Program-made: the position numbers and the translations under genes
In this document: positions 58,361-64,000 of the stretch, in pieces
Position numbering within the stretch: position 1 is the first letter of the stretch
Layout of the letters: every line of letters begins with the position of its first letter
Notes under the pieces: generated by a model
The model's input: the letters and a program-made list of their open reading frames with translations, nothing else
What the model was told of the DNA's origin: nothing
The model's database searches: none
Origin: Candidatus Peribacteria bacterium
GTDB lineage: Bacteria > Patescibacteriota > Gracilibacteria > UBA1369 > LOWO2-01-FULL-3
Length of the DNA stretch: 64,000 bases
Assembly: GCA_943357285.1 (NCBI GenBank)
Contig: CALRGJ010000007.1
Location: 1-64,000, forward strand
Reading direction: 5' to 3'

Positions 58361-60535
58361 TTAAAGTTTTCTTTCACGTTTCTCCTCTCTGTAAGCCTCG
58401 AAAATATCTCCTTCACGCACATCTAGATCGCCGGTAAATCTAATACCGCACTCATTTCCTTCTTTTACTTCATGGATTTGTTCATCCACTTTACGTAGAG
58501 AATCAATCACACCCTTGCCCACGATATTATCCTCATCAGCGGCAGTAACACCTCTGATAATTCTGATTCTTGCTTTCACTACCAATTTTCCAGAGAGCAC
58601 ACGTGCTCCAAGAATTACTTCTTTTTTCTTTGTTAAGAAAATCTGTTTAATCTGCGCTCTTCCTAGAGTTACAGACACCACCTCAGGCTCAAGCAATCCA
58701 GTCAAAATCTTGCTAATATTCTCAAGCAAGTCATAAATAATTGTATATTTTTTCACTTCCACTCTTTCTCTTTCAGCAGTTCTAATTACATTCGCAGAAT
58801 CATAATCAGTATGGAAAGCCACGATCATACCTTTGCTCGCTGCCGCCATCATCACATCAGAATCAGAAATCAAACCAACTCCGCTGTGGATAATCTTCAC
58901 CGCAACTTCGTCATTCTTAATCTTCGCGATAGATTGTTTAATAGCTTCAAGAGATCCCTTAGTATCAGCCTTGATAATAATTTTGAGAACTTTTTCTGCC
59001 TTCACTTGAGAAATCAACTGATTAGAAGCAGACATTTGCTCTTCCGTCTGAGTCTTATTCAACAATTTAATTTGTTCAGCTCTAGCACGTCCCACTCTTT
59101 CATCTTTTACTACCTGTAAAATATCTCCACTCTTTGGTGTCTCACTAAGACCGGCAATGCGTACAGGAGTAGATGGACCAGCAACTGTAATATGTTTACC
59201 TGTATGGTCACGCATCAATTTGATACGACCATAAGTACTTCCCACAATCACGTTATCAGATAATTTAAGAGTACCCGTATTTATGAGCACCGTAGCAATA
59301 GGACCCAAATTATGATCAAGATTAGATTCAATTACTGTACCAATAGCCTCACGATCTGGATTCGCTTTCAAATTCAACATTTCTGCCGTCAAAAGAATCA
59401 TATCTAGTAATGTATCAATACCTGTCTTCGCCACAGCAGAAACTGGCACTACCACAGTAGTTCCACCCCATTCCTCAGGCTGAAGTCCATGTTCACTCAA
59501 TTCTCCTTTTACACGTTCCGGATTAGCATCAGGCTTATCCATTTTATTCAAAGCAACGATAATTGGCACACCAGCATCCTTAGCATGATTCAAAGCCTCA
59601 ATAGTTTGAGGTTTCATACCTTCATCAGCCGCTACCACCAAGATCGCAATATCTGTAACTTTAGCACCACGAGCTCTCATCGCTGTAAACGCTTCATGAC
59701 CAGGAGTATCCAAGAAAGTAATCAATTTTCCTTTCTTAATAACCTGATAAGCACCAATGTGCTGAGTAATACCACCGGATTCACCGGCAACTACATTTGT
59801 CTCACGAATTGAATCAAGCAATTTCGTCTTACCATGATCTACGTGTCCCATTACACAAACAACCGGAGGACGTTCTTTCAAAGTCGCAGAATCATCTTCT
59901 TTTACTAAGTTTGAAATATCTCCACTCATTAACTCTTGAGCATCAGCAATTTCTCTGATTCTCTTGAGCTTTACGCCCATATCGTCAGCAATAATTTGAG
60001 CCGTATCAAAATCAATTAACTGATTAATGTTCGCCAAAATTCCATTTTTCATCAATTCTCCAATAATCTTCGCTACCTTAATACCAGTTTTCTCCGCAAA
60101 CTCTTTTACGGAAATAGTTTCTGGAATTCCAATAGGACCACTAGGAGCAACAACCGGAGTATAAGTTCTATGTTCAGGCTTTTTATCTTTTCCAGTATCT
60201 TTACCGGCAGTTTTTTTACGCTGACTTTTTACAATTTCTCTTTCACGTTCTTCAGAAATCATTTCATCATAAATTCCAGCAATATCATCAGGACCTTTTT
60301 CTGCATCAATCAATGGTTCATCCACAATTTCTTCTTTTGCTACAGGCTTTGCAGCCACTTTTACTTCTTTCACTTCTGGTTTAGCTTTCAATTCATCTTC
60401 CACCAAAGTCGCGATATCATCTTCAATCACGCGCGCTCTCGGAGCTACTTCTACTCCAAGCTTCGCGAGCTTCTCTTTTAGTTCTTTTGTACTAATTCCT
60501 AACTTTTCAGCCAAATCGGCAATTTTTGTGGACAT
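58361..60535 (-). CDS. infB: Translation initiation factor IF-2
   Basis: 'VCVMGHVDHGKTKLLDSIRETNVVAGESGGITQHIGAYQV', 'LDTPGHEAFTAMRARGAKVTD'. Confidence 0.97.
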   Translation of the reverse strand: MSTKIADLAEKLGISTKELKEKLAKLGVEVAPRARVIEDDIATLVEDELKAKPEVKEVKVAAKPVAKEEIVDEPLIDAEKGPDDIAGIYDEMISEEREREIVKSQRKKTAGKDTGKDKKPEHRTYTPVVAPSGPIGIPETISVKEFAEKTGIKVAKIIGELMKNGILANINQLIDFDTAQIIADDMGVKLKRIREIADAQELMSGDISNLVKEDDSATLKERPPVVCVMGHVDHGKTKLLDSIRETNVVAGESGGITQHIGAYQVIKKGKLITFLDTPGHEAFTAMRARGAKVTDIAILVVAADEGMKPQTIEALNHAKDAGVPIIVALNKMDKPDANPERVKGELSEHGLQPEEWGGTTVVVPVSAVAKTGIDTLLDMILLTAEMLNLKANPDREAIGTVIESNLDHNLGPIATVLINTGTLKLSDNVIVGSTYGRIKLMRDHTGKHITVAGPSTPVRIAGLSETPKSGDILQVVKDERVGRARAEQIKLLNKTQTEEQMSASNQLISQVKAEKVLKIIIKADTKGSLEAIKQSIAKIKNDEVAVKIIHSGVGLISDSDVMMAAASKGMIVAFHTDYDSANVIRTAERERVEVKKYTIIYDLLENISKILTGLLEPEVVSVTLGRAQIKQIFLTKKKEVILGARVLSGKLVVKARIRIIRGVTAADEDNIVGKGVIDSLRKVDEQIHEVKEGNECGIRFTGDLDVREGDIFEAYREEKRERKL

Positions 60536-60644
60536 TGATGAATATAAGTAAACACAATAAAAAACGTTTGAAGTCTACGCAAAAACAGTTTCAAAGTAAA
60601 GGAGAGTTAGTGTATTTTCATTAATACATAATCCCTACAATTCC

Positions 60645-61751
60645 ATGGAAAATTTAATTATCGTCATAGGTATAGGCATTCTCGCTGCCCTTATCTATAT
60701 GATCTACAAACAGCAAGGTGGGAAAATCGCCCCAGACGAGCAAGAGAATAAGATGCTTTTTGAGTATATTGAGTCACTTCGCAAGGAAATTCGCGAAGGA
60801 CAACACATCAATCGCCGTGAGACCGATGATAAACTCGATAAAATCCACGAAAGATTAGCCAAAGGACTAGAACATTCCTCCACGACTTCCCAGAAACAAT
60901 ACGAGCAAAGCGTGAAATTAATCACTGACGTTACCGAAAGACTTACAAAATTGGACGAGACCAATAAACAAGTACTAAGTTTTTCCGAACAAATGCAAAA
61001 TCTCGAAGACATTCTCAAGAATCCTAAGCAAAGAGGTATTCTTGGGGAATATTATCTCGAAACTCTTTTGAAGAATGTTCTCCCAACCGGATCTTTCCAG
61101 ATGCAATATCCATTTAAGGATGGAACTATCGTTGATGCTGTGGTTTTTGTGAAAGAGAAGGTGATCCCAATTGATTCCAAATTTTCTCTCGAAAATTATA
61201 ATCGCTTAGTGGCCGAAAAAGATCCTGTCGAACACGCTAAATTAGAAAAACTTTTCAAAGCCGATCTCAAAAATCGTATCGATGAGACTGCAAAGTACGT
61301 GAAGCCGTCAGAGGGGACTATGGATTTCGCTTTTATGTTTATTCCACATGAAGCAATTTATTATGATTTATTAGTATCCCAGGTCGGTGCGCTCAAGGTA
61401 AATACTCGCGACCTTATCGAATATGCGTTCAAAGAAAGACACGTGATTATTGTGTCTCCTACTTCTTTCTTGGCTTATTTGCAGACAGTGCTCCAAGGCC
61501 TCAAGGCTCTCCAAATCGAAGAATCTGCTAAGGAAATTCGCAAGAATGTAGAACAGCTCGGCAAACACGTCTTGAGCTACGAAGAATATTTGCAAAAACT
61601 CGGCGGCCATCTCGGCACGACAGTAAATATGTACAACTCTGCTTACAAAGAATTCCGCAAAATTGACAAAGACATTTTCCGCATCACTGATGGCGACGTC
61701 GGCGGCAAGGCCGAGGCATTACTTATAGACAAACCATCCCTCGAAGGATAA
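60645..61751 (+). CDS. rmuC: DNA recombination protein RmuC
   Basis: N-terminal TM, coiled coil, 'KQRGILGEYYLETLLKNVLP', 'IPIDSKFSLENYNRL'. Confidence 0.93.
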   Translation: MENLIIVIGIGILAALIYMIYKQQGGKIAPDEQENKMLFEYIESLRKEIREGQHINRRETDDKLDKIHERLAKGLEHSSTTSQKQYEQSVKLITDVTERLTKLDETNKQVLSFSEQMQNLEDILKNPKQRGILGEYYLETLLKNVLPTGSFQMQYPFKDGTIVDAVVFVKEKVIPIDSKFSLENYNRLVAEKDPVEHAKLEKLFKADLKNRIDETAKYVKPSEGTMDFAFMFIPHEAIYYDLLVSQVGALKVNTRDLIEYAFKERHVIIVSPTSFLAYLQTVLQGLKALQIEESAKEIRKNVEQLGKHVLSYEEYLQKLGGHLGTTVNMYNSAYKEFRKIDKDIFRITDGDVGGKAEALLIDKPSLEG

Positions 61752-61854
61752 CCGGGCGCTTGCGCTCTAATATCAAAAAAAGAAAAACAAATTTTCTTGC
61801 ATCAAATCATCCTGGTGGAATAGTATATAAAAGTTAAATTTTTAATTCAATCCC

Positions 61855-62352
61855 ATGGAAGTCCGCACAAAAGCTTTAGTTACTGTTTTATTAGTTGGCG
61901 CACTTGTTGGCGTTTACAGCTTACAAGCTTCAAATCCAAATCTTTTCAAAGGTGAATTAATTAAGAGGGACGCCGCTCCTGCAGTTACTGATTCTACAGC
62001 TGTGCAGACACCTGATTTGACAGCAGACCTAGTAATAGTCGCTCCTGCTGAAAAAGGCGGAGACATCAGCGCAAAGGTAACAATTTCAAACAAAGGTCCA
62101 GGCAATATCGACGGCAAGAAACCATTCAAATACAGCGTCTACATCAACAAAACTGAAGTTTTCTCAAACACAGATTCATACAGCACAATGACAGCAGGTG
62201 ATTCATTCAGCTTCACTTACCCAATCTCAAAAGCTGTATACCAATACGCAGACTCCGGCACTGCAAAAGTCGTAGTAGACACAGACAATGCCATCGCCGA
62301 AGGTGACGAGAACAACAACTCAAAAGAGGTGAGCTATAATTTAGCTAAATAA
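61855..62352 (+). CDS. Secreted CARDB-domain-like protein
   Basis: N-terminal hydrophobic segment; 'DLVIVAPAEKGGDISAKVTISNKGPGNI', 'KVVVDTDNAIAEGDENNNS'. Confidence 0.75.
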   Translation: MEVRTKALVTVLLVGALVGVYSLQASNPNLFKGELIKRDAAPAVTDSTAVQTPDLTADLVIVAPAEKGGDISAKVTISNKGPGNIDGKKPFKYSVYINKTEVFSNTDSYSTMTAGDSFSFTYPISKAVYQYADSGTAKVVVDTDNAIAEGDENNNSKEVSYNLAK

Positions 62353-62376
62353 GTTGGAATAGTAGAGTCTAAATTT

Positions 62377-62406
62377 TTGACATTTTTATTAAACCTTTGA
62401 TACAAT
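62377..62406 (+). promoter_or_regulatory. Sigma70-type promoter of the small structured RNA
   Basis: TTGACA-N18-TACAAT. Confidence 0.75.
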
Positions 62407-62410
62407 AAGT

Positions 62411-62499
62411 GCGGCGTTTGGAGGGTTCGCCCTCTCACGGCTTCTAAGCTGTAGCCAAGCGCCAACTAAGAATCTGCTTCAATAGAAGCGGATTTTTTT
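62411..62499 (+). ncRNA. Candidate small structured RNA (three-way junction plus terminator)
   Basis: P1 GGCGTTTGG/CCAAGCGCC, hairpin AGGG-TTCG-CCCT, hairpin ACGGCT-TCTA-AGCTGT; terminator AATCTGCTTC-AATA-GAAGCGGATTTTTTT; promoter upstream; no ORF. Confidence 0.75.
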
Positions 62500-62975
62500 C
62501 AATCCTCTTCTGGCAATCCATCATGCAGCAATCTACTCATAGTCTTTTTATTCATGCCCCAAAACGGAATAATGCTCCAGAAAAACTTATGCCCATTATC
62601 TATTTGCTTAACAATTACTCTGACGCGATTTCTTTTAACTACTGCAATAAATTCATAGTATTTTACTGGCTTCATCACTGTTTCAGTTCGACCATGCATT
62701 CGTATTCTCTCAAATTTATTAGTTTCAAGTATTCCTTGCAAAGTATGAGAACACCTTAAAATTTCCGGCACAAGACTGAGTAGTTTAAATCTCATGTATT
62801 GATCCTGTTCAGAGCGAGCCTTTTCACGTCTTTTAAACTTAAGATGTTCTAATCCATGTGAACCAAAGGATATTTTTTCCTTAAAATAAGGACAATGGAC
62901 TTCCAGTAAAGATTTGTATAGCGCTTCGCCCTTTTCTTTTATTTCTCTGAATTGCTCATCACTAAATTTTAGCAT
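62499..62975 (-). CDS. Uncharacterised small protein (158 aa), weakly reminiscent of PBECR/RelE-like barrels
   Basis: Complete ORF; 'GLEHLKFKRREKARSEQDQYMRFKLLSLVPEILRCSHTLQG'...'KYYEFIAVVKRNRVRVIVKQIDNGHKFFWSIIPFW'. Confidence 0.6.
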   Translation of the reverse strand: MLKFSDEQFREIKEKGEALYKSLLEVHCPYFKEKISFGSHGLEHLKFKRREKARSEQDQYMRFKLLSLVPEILRCSHTLQGILETNKFERIRMHGRTETVMKPVKYYEFIAVVKRNRVRVIVKQIDNGHKFFWSIIPFWGMNKKTMSRLLHDGLPEED

Positions 62976-63072
62976 TTTAGTCGAATAATAATATTTCTGA
63001 ACCTGTAAGGAATCCTTACAAGTTCATGCTTATTATAGGTGAGCATACACTCACCGTCAACAAATTAGATAA

Positions 63073-63190
63073 CAAAAAATAGTCCGACTAGCGGACTACT
63101 CCCGACCACGTTCCTAGGCTGGTTGTCCCAGTCACGCCACCATCCGGTGACAGTTCAGAATACAGGTCTTTGTACTTAATAGTCTATATA
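63073..63190 (-). ncRNA. Candidate terminator-bounded ncRNA or attenuated leader
   Basis: No ORF; GC-rich hairpin-forming stretch ending in TAGTCCG-CTAGT-CGGACTA-TTTTTT on - strand. Confidence 0.5.
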
Positions 63191-63240
63191 TTGAATTATC
63201 GAAAAGCAACCATTTTCTTGGCGCTCAGTAAATGGTCATA

Positions 63241-64000
63241 TCAAAACAACCTCCCTTGCGCCCCTTTCCCATTCACCGCCGCCACATACGCGCAATAATC
63301 ACAGGCCTCACCAGCACCCGGAATCTCCTCACCCCGCAAGCACTCATATATCTCGCCAATCTTTCCCTCCACCCACGAGTCATCTCCCTTATACGGAATC
63401 AGCTTCACCGTAAAATCCAACCTTCCATCAAATCCCGCCTTATCCGTCACACCATTGCAATACACAAAATATCCCACCTCCGACACCGCAAATCCATTCT
63501 TACGAAAGAGCCACTGATACACCTCCATCTGTCGCTTGTAACCATCCTGCCACTCGGCATCAAGACTCACTTCACCATCCTTAGAAGTCGCTTTGTAATC
63601 CACAATTATGAGCTCGCCTCCCGTAGCCACCCACACATCATCCACGCCACCGGTCACTAGGAGATTTGTTTCCGGCACTTGATAGGTGATACCTCTGCGC
63701 ATGGAATCGCGCCACTCATCCATTTGCGCATGTTTGAACGGCACGGCATTTACACCCGCCGCTTTCATTAGGGGATGAGCCTCACCTTTGGCCCTATAGC
63801 TATCAAACTCTTTTTTGAGCAACGTATCCACAGCCGAATTCAACGAAAACGGAAAACTCGGCGGCTGCCCCACACCCAATCTGCGATCTAGATAAAAACA
63901 TCTCGAACACTTGATGAACAAATCAATCTTCGACCGACTCAGGCGAAAAGGCGAGGTAGCCGTCGGATTATAAAGATTCCGTGTGCGTTGTGGTTTGTAG
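63241..64000 (-). CDS. PD-(D/E)XK nuclease family protein (5' end beyond the window)
   Basis: Frame open to the edge (...PFRLSRSKIDLFIKCSRCFYLDRRLGV); 'TGGVDDVWVATGGELIIVDYKATS...YKRQMEVYQWL'; C-terminal 'CDYCAYV'. Confidence 0.8.
   Translation of the reverse strand, partial: YKPQRTRNLYNPTATSPFRLSRSKIDLFIKCSRCFYLDRRLGVGQPPSFPFSLNSAVDTLLKKEFDSYRAKGEAHPLMKAAGVNAVPFKHAQMDEWRDSMRRGITYQVPETNLLVTGGVDDVWVATGGELIIVDYKATSKDGEVSLDAEWQDGYKRQMEVYQWLFRKNGFAVSEVGYFVYCNGVTDKAGFDGRLDFTVKLIPYKGDDSWVEGKIGEIYECLRGEEIPGAGEACDYCAYVAAVNGKGAQGRLF

Noticed and set aside
62411-62463. Tempting tRNA-Arg(TCT)-like reading of CGGCTTCTAAGCTG
   Set aside because: No 7-nt T-loop, no acceptor/CCA; the 9-bp closing stem and three-way junction explain the sequence better.

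Overview
The window is mostly AT-rich bacterial chromosome, apparently from a CPR/Patescibacteria-type lineage. TGA is used as a stop (e.g. atpF), which argues against the TGA=Gly recoded clades; a Peregrinibacteria-like origin is only a guess. Recognisable blocks: an F-type ATP synthase operon in unusual order (c-b-delta-alpha-gamma-beta-epsilon-AtpI-a), ABC-F, MGMT, GerMN lipoprotein, C39-like peptidase, flippase, nth, M23 peptidase, rpmA, TSUP permease, tig, rplS, rnhB, csaB-like, PfkB kinase, rfbA, rfbD, proS, rfbB, FdtA-like cupin, infB, rmuC and a PD-(D/E)XK nuclease, plus three tRNAs. The main unexplained block is about 18.6 kb (24.0-42.6 kb) of very large uncharacterised, partly membrane-anchored proteins (2098, 1332, 1252, 519, 361 and 346 aa) that share modules. 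Other points of interest: (i) a promoter/terminator-bounded segment at about 19.02-19.10 kb containing an inverted, circularly permuted copy of the 5' part of the adjacent atypical tRNA; (ii) a candidate ~260-nt ncRNA at 23.73-24.00 kb with a full-consensus promoter; (iii) a compact three-way-junction ncRNA at 62.41-62.50 kb; (iv) another terminator-bounded candidate ncRNA at about 63.07-63.19 kb; (v) a sharply GC-rich one-gene island at about 49.9-52.03 kb. All family assignments are by eye from motifs; no searches were run.
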